DNA from: Helianthus annuus
Taxonomy: Eukaryota > Streptophyta > Magnoliopsida > Asterales > Asteraceae
Assembly: GCF_002127325.2 (NCBI RefSeq)
Contig: NC_035433.2
Coordinates: forward strand, 13,488,111-13,552,110
Length of the DNA stretch: 64,000 bases
Direction: 5' to 3'
The notes under the pieces: model-generated
Seen by the model: the letters and a program-made list of their open reading frames with translations, nothing else
The model's database searches: none
What the model was told of the DNA's origin: nothing
Shown: piece by piece, positions 24,188 to 35,250 of the stretch
Layout: each line of letters opens with the position of its first letter
How positions within the stretch are numbered: position 1 is the stretch's first letter
Position numbers and translations under genes: made by a program

Positions 24188-24330
24188 CGAATTTCGGGAC
24201 GAAATTTCTTTCAAGTCGGGGATGATGTGGCACCTGCGGAAAAATCCACAGTCATCCTGATTTAACACCTTGTCGCTTTGGTATTACTTGTCAAATTTCG
24301 GGACGAAATTTCTTTCAAGTTGGGGATGAT
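24188..24330 (+). promoter_or_regulatory. tandem polypurine/LTR-edge motifs of gypsy2
   Basis: Two copies of a ~40-bp block (AATTTCGGGACGAAATTTCT then TTCAAG, then GGGGATGATGTG) lie at about 24190-24229 and 24295-24333. The second abuts the 3' LTR start TGTGACA at 24330. The first ends GATGATGTGGCACC, a mutated edge. In gypsy1 the LTR begins at the first of the two motifs instead. Confidence 0.75.
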
Positions 24331-26668
24331 GTGACAAACCAAACTTGAAAGGTCAGTGCCTTTTAATCACGTGATCTTGTTTTCTCACTATTTCTCTTTT
24401 ACGTCCTTTACGGTAATGAAGTTGTTTCACGCTCGTGACTTTATTTAACGTGTTGAATGTAAAACAAAGTGTGATTATGTATGGTTGCATGTTTAGTGGG
24501 CCACTTTAGGTGCCTTAGTTGAACGATATTAACCCGGTTATAATATTATTGGGCTGCTAGCACTTGTAAATAATTTCGGCCCAATCTCCCATCACAATTA
24601 AATTCGGCCCAGCCTCCTATATGTATACATAAATCATGTGATTCAATACATAACACATTGTAAACCCTATATTCACCTAAACTAGCGACGGCAGTGACCC
24701 CCCACCCCCCCCCCCCAACGAGGCATCATCTTCTTTCATCGGGTTTCTGGTTAGTAACTTCGTGTTCGTATTATGGTGGATATGTTAACGGCGGTTTGAT
24801 ATATTGACCTTAATAATGAACTTTGAATTTTAACACATCACATGCAAACTCACAGCTTTATTCTCAAACAATTGTCAATGGCCGACAATTCTAATTCACA
24901 ATTCAACTTCATTGGGCCGCACAATAAGTCTGATCACATTATGTATGATTGGGCCGAAGGCTTTGGTGGATCTGATGTTTTGAATTTTGATATTTGAATC
25001 AACAAATATTTAATTAACTGGGCCGACAAAAGCTGTTGATATAATTGCTAGAGAATAATTAGGGTTATAGGATAGTACAGGATGTTATCATAAAACTGAA
25101 ACTATCCATAAGTTGCATGTGCAAGTTGAATTGACGGTGACGTTTTGTGGGATAACTGAAAGCCAAGATTTAAGAATGGGTTAATTTTAAGTTGCATATT
25201 TTATTAAACGTGATTGTTTTAATTGGGCTGTAGACATATATGTTGGATCGCATACGGTTAAGATCGATGATTTCAAAAGGTGATCATGCAAACAAATGGA
25301 TATATAACGATCTATAAGATGTTAAATTGGGCTGATATAATTTGTGATAACTGAAATGGGCTATACTTGAGTGGGCCGCACACACACACGACAAATGGGC
25401 CAATTGATTGGGGTCGCACACCTACTGTTGGTGTTGGGCCACGCGGCTGAATGCATCTCTGGTTGGGCCTAGAATCATTTGGACCGCACTTAAGGAGGGG
25501 AGGTGGGTATTAAAATGCAGTTGGGTTGGGTACTAAGCACGGGCCACGAACTGAGTTTAGTTAGTATGCAAGAAACTTAAGCCAAACACTTTTGGATGGG
25601 CCAATGACTTGTTTACATCGCACACTTATGCATAACGAATGAACGATTAAAGTGTTATGTGTAATATGAGCTGGTGGTGTGAACTTGTGTATAACTAGGA
25701 ATACATGATATGAAACGGCAACGACTGATATCTATGTGGAAAACTGTTACGTGTTATGTGTATTTCTGGCATGTTACCGGTTTGATGATGTGTGTTTTAT
25801 TTATACGCCATGTGTGAAATGTGGATGAAAAATAAGTGAGTAATGTGCATACGGTATTGACTATGTTTGGTAACCACGGTAGGGTTTGGGTTGACCAACT
25901 TGGACGGGTAACTTATCATACCGAGCAATCTAAGGTGGGTTCATTACTTTTGAGCATGCGTCCCGGTGGTTGGGACAGTCAGTGGATATCCCGGGGAGGA
26001 ATAAATCTTTTGGGTAAAACTGGGATGTTGGATAATATTCTCACTCTCTATCTCTTAAGTCCCATCTTTTGCTATCGTGGTTGGTAGCGGGGTATTAGTT
26101 GGTAGCGCTACTTAGGTTTGGCACCCTTACCCCGTTCCTAAGAGAGGGCGGGTGTGAACTAATGACCCAGTCGGACCCAGTGCTTTGATAGGAGCATTGG
26201 GAACGGGCAAAACATACATCAGGAGCCGTCTTGTTTAGTATCGAGATATTATCAACATTACTCTCGGATTTAAATTCAATGGATTAAACTAAACACTTGG
26301 TAACTAACGTTTTCGTAAAACTACGAACTCACGAGCGTTGTCTGATACACGTATGTGCATGCTCGCAGGTTATAGATATGTGGATCATGGGAACTTGCTG
26401 TCTGGGGTGCTGGAGTGGTCATGGGTCGAGATACATGGAAACTTGAAACGAGATTGCTGATTATATACACGTAGGATTTGGTTAAACTTTGTATTATGCT
26501 TCCGCTGAACATAACGAATTATAAATTATGATTTGTAACACTTATTTGAAAAGAATGAAACCTTTTTAGTTGAAATCTTGTTATGAGTTCAATGTGATTA
26601 GTGGCTAGATCCAGGTACGTCACACGCCTCGCGGAGGATTCCGCATGTGGTATTTTGGGGGTGTGACA
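24330..26668 (+). repeat. gypsy2 3' LTR
   Basis: 2339 bp, TGTGACAAACC...GGGGGTGTGACA. It holds a C-run near 24700, the CCCAGTGCT/AGCATTGGG stem at about 26177-26202, and the same 'gtttggcaccc' block as the gypsy1 LTR. It ends directly against sirevirus leader sequence at 26669. Confidence 0.88.
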
Positions 26669-27105
26669 GCGAACGTGTTTTTGAATACAACGAAATCATA
26701 TTTGAACATCGCATAATCGTCAATTTCGCCGACTAAAACTCGAGCGAAGTTGCTGATTTCTGGCGAAATAGTGCCAAGTGTCCCTGTAGCGAATTTATCG
26801 AAGGCGAATTCGAGAACTATGATAAAGAACCACAGTGTTTTTATCACGGTGTCCGGCGAAATAAGACAAACTAACGTGTGTGTTTATTGTATCAGCGGAA
26901 TTAGCTTTCTTCGCTCGTGTAGGACTTCTCCGCGTACCGGTGAAGACAATTGACCTGCGAAGATCATCGGCGAAATTCGTTCTGTTCCTCTAATTTCAAT
27001 CAGATCTTTGGCGAAGTTACCTATTTCGCCGGCGAAATTACTCACCACCAGTCAATCAGCGGAATTAACTTCTGATCAGCTTTCTTAAGACAAAAACAAG
27101 TCAAA
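26669..27105 (+). promoter_or_regulatory. sirevirus leader with CGCCGGCGAAAT-type motifs
   Basis: This is the untranslated leader before gag. It has at least six variants of GGCGAAAT or its complement ATTTCGCC (near 26719, 26763, 26854, 26970, 27013) and one full palindrome ATTTCGCCGGCGAAAT at about 27028-27043. Similar motifs recur at 36530-37350 of the same element. Role unknown. Confidence 0.65.
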
Positions 27106-28836
27106 ATGGCGTTGAATCAACTAAGTCCAATTGCTCAAGCTGAACTTGAAACCGGAACCACCACAAGACCACCAAAGTTGAAAGGAGCCGAAGACTTCGG
27201 TACTTGGAAGAATCGAATCAAGTCATTCTTCGAATTCACTGACTACAATCTATGGCTTTCTGACATTGTTGGACCCCACGTTCCAACGGTGGTTCAAGGA
27301 GATGTGATAGTCAATAACAACGACCCCACAACCTTCACCGATGAAGACAAAGCTCTAATCCAACGCAACCGTCGTGCACATGCTGCCTCAACCATGGCTT
27401 TGTCAACTGACGACTGTAACATGTTTGAAGAATACAGAACTGCTAATGAACTCTGGCACGCTTTGATCGAACACTACGAGGGAAATGAAGAGCTAACTGA
27501 GAGCAAAAGAGACATGGGGCAGAAGCAATACAACATGTTTGGTGGAATTCGTGGAGAAAGCCTCTCTGATCATATCAGTCGTTTTCTGAATATGATGACC
27601 AAGATGAAGAAGGCAGGAAATCCTGTCACTAATCGTGCCGCCATAAACAAGCTTCTGGACTCGCTTCCAAAGGAATGGAGCCTTCAATGCATGATGATAA
27701 AAGGGGATTTCCACAACAACCCAAATCCTGTCACTCTGTCCGATTTAATCAACACTCTGAAAGCTTTTGAAATGGACGTCAACAAACGCAAAATGAATAC
27801 AGCTGGTTACTCCCCAAATGCAGCTCAGACCTCTACTGGACTGAAGAATGTGGCATTTCTAGCTTCAGGAGGCACCAGTAAACAAGCCTCCGAGGTGTCC
27901 TACCTTAACGTTTTCGCAAGCGCGTCAAAGGCTCCACAATCTAGTGATAAGGCTGCTGTGGTTGGTGATACTCAAGCTATGAAAGTGTCAACTGAACATG
28001 TGGCACTTTTTAACATGTTTTTGAGTAGCTATGAAGCTCTAATGTCGGGAGAACTCAAGAAGGAGATGCTCACTGCTGAAGACATGTATCAGGTTGATCC
28101 AGATGACATGGAGGAGATGGATCTAAAGTGGCTGATGGCTATGATCACTTTAAGGTTGAAGAAGTTTCAGGATAAGACTGGGAAGCGTCTAGGTCTTGGA
28201 AAAGCTGGTTTTGACAAATCCAAGCTGAGATGTTACAATTGCAAAAATTTGGGTCACTTCAAGCGAGAGTGTCCTTTGTTGAAGGAGGGAAACACTGAAG
28301 CTGCTCCTGCCATAAAACCAATTGCTATCGAAGAAAAGAAGAACAATGCTACTCCTAACACACCAAAAGCTCTAGTTGTTGAAGATTATGATTGGGGTGA
28401 AGAAATTGCCGAAGCCAAGGAACAAGTCAACAAAGCTCTCATGGCAAAGATCTCAAGCGGAACGTCATCAAAACAGTTTGAGAAACAGGCTACTAGAATC
28501 CCAAAGGGGGATAACATTGCTGACAAGGGTCTGAAAAGCATTCTCATCTCCCCGGAGCCTGAGAAAGAGAAGAATTCTAAAGAAGCTGAAAAATCCAAGG
28601 AGCATGTTTCTAAGGAGTCATCTGATGAGAAGAAAGTAAAGGGAAAAGTCTTAGCAGCAGCAATGAAAACTGAAACCTCCAAAGAAAAAGCTGACAAAGA
28701 CTTGGTAAATAGTATTCCACATAACTTTAAAATAAAGTTATGCACACCAGCATGCGTTGATGTCGTGGTACATTACAAATCTCTTAATCTAGAATTTGAG
28801 AGGCAAAAAGACAAAGCATTAAAATTTAACAAATAA
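27106..28836 (+). CDS. copia/sirevirus Gag protein (UBN2-type)
   Basis: A 576-codon frame starts at ATG 27106 after the leader. Gag assembles the virus-like particle and packages RNA. Residues ~25-220 match the copia-type gag core (FGTWKNRIKSFFEFTDYNLW; LWHALIEHYEG; LSDHISRFLNMMTKMKKAG; LLDSLPKEW). A CCHC knuckle, CYNCKNLGHFKREC, lies near residue 375. The tail (about 430-540) is Lys/Glu-rich and predicted charged. The stop at 28834-28836 may be premature: similar gag-like coding continues in other frames to 30330, including a second knuckle. Confidence 0.9.
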   Translation: MALNQLSPIAQAELETGTTTRPPKLKGAEDFGTWKNRIKSFFEFTDYNLWLSDIVGPHVPTVVQGDVIVNNNDPTTFTDEDKALIQRNRRAHAASTMALSTDDCNMFEEYRTANELWHALIEHYEGNEELTESKRDMGQKQYNMFGGIRGESLSDHISRFLNMMTKMKKAGNPVTNRAAINKLLDSLPKEWSLQCMMIKGDFHNNPNPVTLSDLINTLKAFEMDVNKRKMNTAGYSPNAAQTSTGLKNVAFLASGGTSKQASEVSYLNVFASASKAPQSSDKAAVVGDTQAMKVSTEHVALFNMFLSSYEALMSGELKKEMLTAEDMYQVDPDDMEEMDLKWLMAMITLRLKKFQDKTGKRLGLGKAGFDKSKLRCYNCKNLGHFKRECPLLKEGNTEAAPAIKPIAIEEKKNNATPNTPKALVVEDYDWGEEIAEAKEQVNKALMAKISSGTSSKQFEKQATRIPKGDNIADKGLKSILISPEPEKEKNSKEAEKSKEHVSKESSDEKKVKGKVLAAAMKTETSKEKADKDLVNSIPHNFKIKLCTPACVDVVVHYKSLNLEFERQKDKALKFNK

Positions 28837-30330
28837 CTTAGACAGAACGAGGCCGCATATCAGAGAAAGTTAAATTCAACTTTAGCCGAAATGCAAACTC
28901 TAAAAGAATTTGTTTTTAGAAAAGATTTTATCATTAACGATCTCACAGATAGATTGGAAAAGCTTTGAACGAAAAGAATAAATTGCAAATTATCATAGAA
29001 AAATGGAATGTCAGTCAGAAGGCCTTTACTGACATCAAAAACTGCCAATGACCAATGTATGGAAAAGATGGGATCGGGTATAAGGATAGGCAGGGAAATG
29101 AAAGAAAACTTTTCTTTCCACCACATAGCAAAAACTATGTGCCTATGCCAACTCCTCATCCCGACAATGATTTCATTGATCAAAAGGCCTCTGTAGAACA
29201 AAATGATTCTTTCAAAAATGAAACAACCGCTAACATTCCTAAAAGTAATGCAGATCCAATTGTGTGTAAAGAAGATGTGTGTGATGAGGATGGAGACTGC
29301 GGCGGTTCAAAAATAGGAATAGGTTATTCAGGCGACAGTTATTCCACTGTTAACTGGTTCGCCTAGAACTGTTCTAAGAAAAACAATATTCAGGATGAAT
29401 GTAATAATTTAATTAGGATGGATGACTGTAATGGCCGCATGCCTAAATTTAACTCTTTGGATGACTGTAAGGGCCATGTGCCTACATTTGAGACACGTGA
29501 TCGTGAACATGCTATGTTTGAATGTCATGATTTAAATTCTGCATTTTATGATGATAAAAATGTGTGTGAATCTCCTGTATTTGTGCCAGAGTTGAAAAAG
29601 AATAGCTTTGGAAAATTCCTCACCGAGGAAATTCCAAAATTTATTCCATCTCGGACAAGTATGACAGATTCAGAAAAGAAAGTCGCTGAAGATAGAAGCA
29701 AAGAAGATTCAAGCTTTTCAGCCTCGGAAAAGGAAGAAGAGACTTCAAGTTCTGATGAAGAACAAGAATCAGAAAACTCAAGTGAAGATCAAACAACAAC
29801 AGAAGGTGAAAGCTTCGAAGATTCAAGTGAGGAAACAATCGAAGATCAAAATCAGAAAGTTCAAATGAAAATCAGAGTTGTGATGATTCAGTTGACGAAG
29901 CAAGTGAAGATCAAAATTCAAGTTCATCAGATTCCGACAATGATGAAGACTGTTCAGAAGATGAAAGCCGAGTTGACAAGAAAATGAAGAAAGCTGAGAG
30001 CTCAAGATACACTGCATCAAAAGATTCTTCAAAAAGCTCAAGACACTCATCACATACATCATCTTCTAACACCAAAAAGCCCAGACGTAAAAGATGTTTT
30101 CGCTGTGGTCATTTATGACATACAGCGAAACATTGTAAAAACAAGAATTTTTCTAAACCAGAATATGATTTTGTTAAGAATTTCACGAATCAGCTTGATT
30201 ATCTTAAGAAATCTGTTAAAAATCTGGTTAATTCAACAGCTTATTTTTGGAAGCAAAAAGAGGACATCGTGGGTCAAAACCACGATAAATCCAAAATGAA
30301 GCAAATCTGGGTTCCCAAATCAAACTAATT
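28837..30330 (+). pseudogene. broken gag-pol linker with second zinc knuckle
   Basis: Coding character continues across frames. A charged helical stretch runs to ~28970, 29055-29366 and 29418-29987 are open, and the latter is an acidic Ser/Glu/Asp-rich segment. Near 30095-30136 is a second knuckle (CFRCGHL, a TGA stop, HTAKHC). The segment ends with KQIWVPKSN, a common block before protease in this lineage. At least two frameshifts and one in-frame stop separate the parts. Confidence 0.7.
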
Positions 30331-30331
30331 T

Positions 30332-31639
30332 GTGTATATTCTTGTATTTCAGAATAAACTCCAGAAATGGCTTCGAATGCTCATGGAATATATCTGGCAT
30401 GTTGACAGCGGATGTTCAAGACACATGACAGGCTTAAAGGAACTTCTGAAAAATTTTCGTTTTATTGATGGTGATTTCGTGTCATTCGCTGGAGACGAGA
30501 AGGGAGGGAAGATCGTTGGAATAGGAGATGTTGTGTCTGAAGCACTCACTTTGGAAAATGTCAACTATGTTCCAGAATTGTGCTACAATCTTATGAGCGT
30601 ATCACAAGTCTGTGATAAAGGAATATCGGTGCTTTTCAACGACATGGAACGTTTGTTTCTCAAGCCTGAATATGTCGTTCCTGCAGAGATGATCATGCTC
30701 ACAGCTCCAAGACAAAACAACACATACGTGCTCAACATGAAAAACGCCAAGACAAATGATAACTTGACTTGTTTAATCTCAAAGGCTTCAGAATCGGAGT
30801 CACTGCTTTGGCATAGGCGATTGGGGCATGTAAATTTCAAAAATATGAACAAAATCTCTAAGTTAAACTTAGTAAGAGGTCTTCCGATAAAAGAATTTCC
30901 TTTTTCTGAAAAATGTATAGCATGCGGCCAAGGAAAGCAACACAAGAAATCGCACAAGTCCAAAGCAGTGAACACGATTACTGTGCCTCTTCAATTGATG
31001 CATATGGATCTTTTTGGTCCAATAAGTGTTAAGAGTCTTGCTAAAAGTTCTTACTGTTTGGTGATTACAGATGATTTCTCTCGTTTTTCTTGGGTTTATT
31101 TTCTTGAAGCCAAAAGTGAGACAACTGATATCCTTAAGTCAGTCATTCCCTTGATTGAAAACGTGACTAGATTGAAAGTGAAGTCGATCAGAAGTGATAA
31201 TGGTTCCGGATTCAAGAATCAAACCTTCATATCCTTCTGTGCAGAAAAAGCAATTCATCTTCAATACAGTGCAGCTAGAACTCCTCAACAAAATGGAGTC
31301 GCTGAACGAAAGAACAGAACTTTAATCGAAGTCGCGAGAACTATGATGGTGGATTCAAAGCTTCCAATCATCTTCTGGGCAGAAGCCATGAATACAGCAT
31401 GCTACGTTTTGAACAGAGTTCTCATTGTAAAACCTCACGGAAAAATTGCATATGAACTTCTCTTCAAAAGGAAGCCGCTTATCGATTTCTTCAGACCGTT
31501 TGGATGTTCTTGCACTCTTCTAAACACTCAAGAGAATCTTATCAAGTTCGAAGCAGTGGGTGATATATGCTACTTCATGGGATATTCATCAACTCAGAAA
31601 GCCTACAGCGTTTACAACAAAAAAAGACAAAGATGGTGA
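30332..31639 (+). pseudogene. copia protease, GAG-pre-integrase and integrase
   Basis: A 435-codon frame holds an aspartic protease motif (WHVDSGCSRHMTG, near residue 25), the GAG-pre-integrase zinc site (WHRRLGH near 159; CIAC near 197) and an rve integrase core with readable catalytic residues D (MDLFGP, ~226), D (SIRSDNGSGF, ~288) and E (PQQNGVAERKN, ~326). It processes the polyprotein and inserts the cDNA. The first ATG is not a true start, since this is internal to a polyprotein. The frame ends at 31639 by a shift; coding resumes in another frame (31567-31807) until LINE-B interrupts. Confidence 0.88.
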
Positions 31640-31807
31640 TTGAATCTTATTACGTTGACTTCCAAGAAGGAAACTACACAAACACTGGAAGTACTCCCGA
31701 TTGGTTTTATGATGTGGGTGTAATTTTCAACACCTTCGAAATTCCAAAAGATGTTCCAGAAGCAGGACCTGCAGAAGATGCTCAAGTTGAAACTCTGTTT
31801 GATTCTT

Positions 31808-33335
31808 TTTTTTTTTTGGGTAAAGGGTTACCCCGGTGAATCTATTAAAATGCAACCGCAAATAAGTACAAGTAGTGAGGATGTGTTCCACACTAGTTCA
31901 TATACAGGACATGCCCCATATATGTAAAACAAACAAAAACCAAATACCTATCACACCCCATAACCTAGTCTACTATACATCATGACAAGACAACTAGTAG
32001 ACAAAACAATGCAACACACAAAACATAATCCTCAACCACCATCATCAAAGATAAAGTAGCCACAAAATAGCAGCCCCTTCAGACGAAAAGCAGACAGCCT
32101 ATCCATTAGAGACCTTGGTAGAAGAGGTGCTTGCCCTATCTTAGAGGGGACCAAGCTAAGACCATCCTCAGTAAATGCCGCTAACGGCACATCATGCATC
32201 TTGACCCAAACTGGAACAACTTTGATATCCTCCTTCTCCATCTTAATAGAAGCTGACCACTCTTTCAAAATTATCGGAACATTTCTTATCAACCAAGGGC
32301 CATCCTCTAACATCTGATCCATCCCTTTTTTAATCTTGAACTTGAAGAAAAAGAACCCATTTGCATTCATCATTAATCTAGATAACCCATATTTAACCCA
32401 ATTGTTCTTTGCAAAGAAATCCACCACAGGGAACGCCAATCGTTTTCCCAGAAAGTACCCATACAAAGTATTAGCATACCTGTCTGTGACTTGTTTAACC
32501 GATGTCAATGGAATCACTACATCTGCTCCATCAACAACTTCACTAGATTCCATTGCCCCGAAGTTCACCTTAATGTTTTCCTTAGTGTTCTTCACTACAT
32601 TAGCAAAGGAGATAGGATTCGCAATTCTGGCCGATTTATCCAAGCCCTGATCAGCCACCGATTTCGCTTTATCCAAACCTGAAATTGGCGTGTATCCCAT
32701 ACCCGGAGAATCCCAGAAACTTGTATCCAGATTTCCTAGTCGGACAGGAGCCGAACCCATAAAACTTTCGTCAATGCTGCTTGTACTTTTAGTTTCTTTC
32801 AACAGGATTCCACGTCTCGGCTTGAGGGTGTTCCCATCAACATCAATAACCCGATTCGCCAAATCCTGAAACGACAATGAAGGCTTACTGTGGACATCTT
32901 GTGGTTTTCCACCAGATTTCACTCGATCCTCCATTCTGTGAATACCAACTCTCTTTCAACCCTACGAAACAAGCAATAGTACGCAGACACACAAGCAAAC
33001 TCGGCCAGCCAAACCCAACGAACAAAGAACAGAAACAAACCCTAAACTAGCTTTAACCCTAACCCATGAATCTTACAAATCAGAAAGAAGTATTGAAAAA
33101 TCAAAGACGACTAACCAACAATTCAATCCAATATGCTCGAAAACTGAAGTTGAGTGCGGCGATTATAAAGAATCAGAAACCCTAGCCGACAAATCAAAAA
33201 TCCGCAAAGACAGATTACGAATTAGAAGTTAGAACCCCTAATTGCCGATCTGATCTTGACAAGATCTTAACAAATCACGAAGACAGACCTAGGGTTTCGA
33301 AGGAATCAGAAGTCGCCATAGCTAGAGAGAGAATT
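31808..33335 (-). mobile_element. LINE-B: ORF1-only element with internal deletion
   Basis: It is flanked by a 17-bp duplication AACTCTGTTTGATTCTT (31791-31807 and 33336-33352) inside the sirevirus pol, splitting integrase from RT. The minus strand carries a ~400-bp leader, a shortened ORF1, a 3' UTR matching LINE-A and C, and the hairpin end plus poly(A). No ORF2. Removing the insert and one duplication restores continuity of the host element's sequence. Confidence 0.92.
32032..32934 (-). pseudogene. LINE-B ORF1, C-terminal half deleted
   Basis: 300 codons starting MEDRVKSGGK. The DUF4283 domain is present (GYFLGKRLAFPVVDFFAKNN; LEDGPWLIRN). Compared with LINE-A, about 650 bp are missing from just after SKIG to the last few codons. 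The deletion junction falls at a shared GGG run, and the frame then reads the 3' UTR out of phase (QAPLLPRSLMDRL...). The zinc knuckle is lost. It is probably non-functional, though a truncated RNA-binding protein is possible. Confidence 0.85.
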
Positions 33336-33352
33336 AACTCTGTTTGATTCTT

Positions 33353-33852
33353 CAGATATTGGTTTAACTCCTTTTACTACCCACTTCTCTCCATTCTCTG
33401 CCGATCCACTTCTCTCTGTGGATGAAGTAAATGGTGACACTTCGCCTGAGAACACCCCTGAAAACGGTGCTTCCTCTTCACAGGCGAATGTGGATGAACC
33501 AACTCAGGAGGATGATCCTCCAGTAATCTATGTTGACGAACACTTCACCAACCTTCCGCAGTAAATTGAGATTCACACAAATGCAGGATACAAGACAAAT
33601 CGCAATTATCCTCTAGAGAATGTCATAGGTGCCGTAGAAGAAGGAGTACGTACACGTGGTCAGTCATCAAGCACCAACAAAGGTCTCTATGCAGCTTTTC
33701 TCTCGCAATCCGTGTCTCGTGACATTGAAGAAGCTATTCAAGACTCCAGTTGGGTTCAGGCCATGCAGGAAGAACTATCTCAATTTCGCAAACTCAAAGT
33801 TTGGGAGTTAGTAGATTTACCTGAAGGAAAGTTTCCGATTGGCACAAAATAA
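33353..33852 (+). pseudogene. sirevirus integrase-RT linker and RT start
   Basis: This continues the polyprotein after LINE-B. A Ser/Pro/Asp-rich linker is followed by the start of the RVT_2 region (SWVQAMQEELSQF, KVWELVDLP). Two in-frame stops are visible, TAA at about 33562 and TAA at about 33850 where a Trp codon is expected (G-T-K-stop-V-F-R-N-K). Confidence 0.75.
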
Positions 33853-35250
33853 GTGTTTCGTAACAAGAAGGATGATCGTGGAGTAGTGATCAAGAACAAG
33901 GCTAGATTGGTGGTGCAAGGTTTTCGTCAGGAGGAAGGAATTGATTACGAAGAAGTTTTTGCTCCAGTTGCAAGATTGGAGGCAATCAAAATATTCCTGG
34001 CATACGCATCATATAGGAATTTCAATGTTTTTCAGATGGACGTAAAGAGTGCTTTTCTATATGGGAAAGTAAAGGAAGAAGTCTACGTGTGTCAGCCTCC
34101 GGGTTTCGAAGATCCTCATTTTCTAGGTCGCTACTACAAGTTGGACAAAGCCCTCTATGGTCTTCACCAAGCTCCACGTGCTTGGTACGAGACTTTGTCA
34201 ACTTATCTTTTGAAGTGTGGGTACACCAGAGGAACGATCGACATGACTCTCTTTACCAAACGAATCGAAGAAGACGTAATGCTGGTTCAGATTTATGTGG
34301 ACGATATCATCTTCGGGTCAACAAATGAGGAGTTATGTAAAGAATTCGAGACCGTGATGAAGGCAAAGTTTGAAATGAGCATGATGGGAGAACTCACGTT
34401 CTTCTTAGGGCTAGAAGTGAAGCAAAAGGAGGACGGCATTCTTATTCATCAGGCTAAGTACATTCGGGATATTCTCGCAAAGTACAACATGAACGACTGC
34501 AAAGTTGCAAGCACCCCGTTCGCCTCACAGACAGAACTTACACTAGATCCTCAAGGAAAACCAGTGAATAAGTCCTTCTACCGTTCCATGATAGGCTCTC
34601 TAATGTATTTAACTGCAAGCAGACCAGACATTATGTGGGTATTCTGTCTCTGTGCTCCTTTTCAGACAAATCCCAAAGAATCACATGAAACAGCTGTGAA
34701 GCGTATCTTCCGCTATCTCAAAGGAACTCCGAAACTAGGTCTTTGGTATCCTAAAGATAGTAATTTTGATCTTATTGCTTATTCTGACAGTGATCATGCA
34801 GGTTGTAAAGTAGATCGAAGGTCTGTATCAGGAGGATGTCAATTCTTGGGGAATCGTCTGATCTCTTGGCAAAGCAAGAAGCCGACAACTGTGTCTACCC
34901 CCACTGCTCAAGCTGAGTACACTGCGGCCTACAGTTGCTGTTCACAAGTTCTCTGGATACAAAATCAGTTGTTGGATTATGGAATCAACATCATGAAGAC
35001 TCCTATATTCATTGACAATAAAGCATGTCTGGGAATTGTGAAGAATCCCATCCACCATTCCAGAACAAAGCACATTGAAGTTCGAATTCACGCAATTCGA
35101 GATGCCTACAAGAAAGAATACATTCAAGTGGTGCCAGTGGAAACAACTCAGCAACGGGCCGGCATTTTCACGAAAGCCTTTGATAAAACCCGATTCAACC
35201 AGCTGGTGGTAACCTGGTTGGAAATGGTTAATTTCCTTGAATGGAAATGA
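33853..35250 (+). pseudogene. copia reverse transcriptase (RVT_2) and RNase H
   Basis: A 465-codon open frame contains RT motifs [32 protein letters not shown] and the catalytic YVDDIIFGS (near residue 148), then RNase H with [20 protein letters not shown] (near 309) and AQAEYTAA (near 352), and the usual copia tail [14 protein letters not shown] copies element RNA into DNA and RNase H removes the RNA strand. The domain pair is intact in itself but is separated from the rest of pol by stops and LINE-B. Confidence 0.9.

Larger units (their letters stand above)
19769..24329 (+). mobile_element. gypsy2 internal region, decayed Ty3/gypsy
   Basis: It starts with a tRNA-iMet primer site (19772-19789) and ends with two polypurine/edge motifs. 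Order: gag remnant (about 19800-20920), protease-like (21192-21401), RT (about 21590-22330), RNase H (22470-22733), integrase remnants (about 22960-24180). At 4.56 kb it is close in size to gypsy1 without its LINE, and many disrupted phrases are shared between the two. No intact frame remains. Confidence 0.85.
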
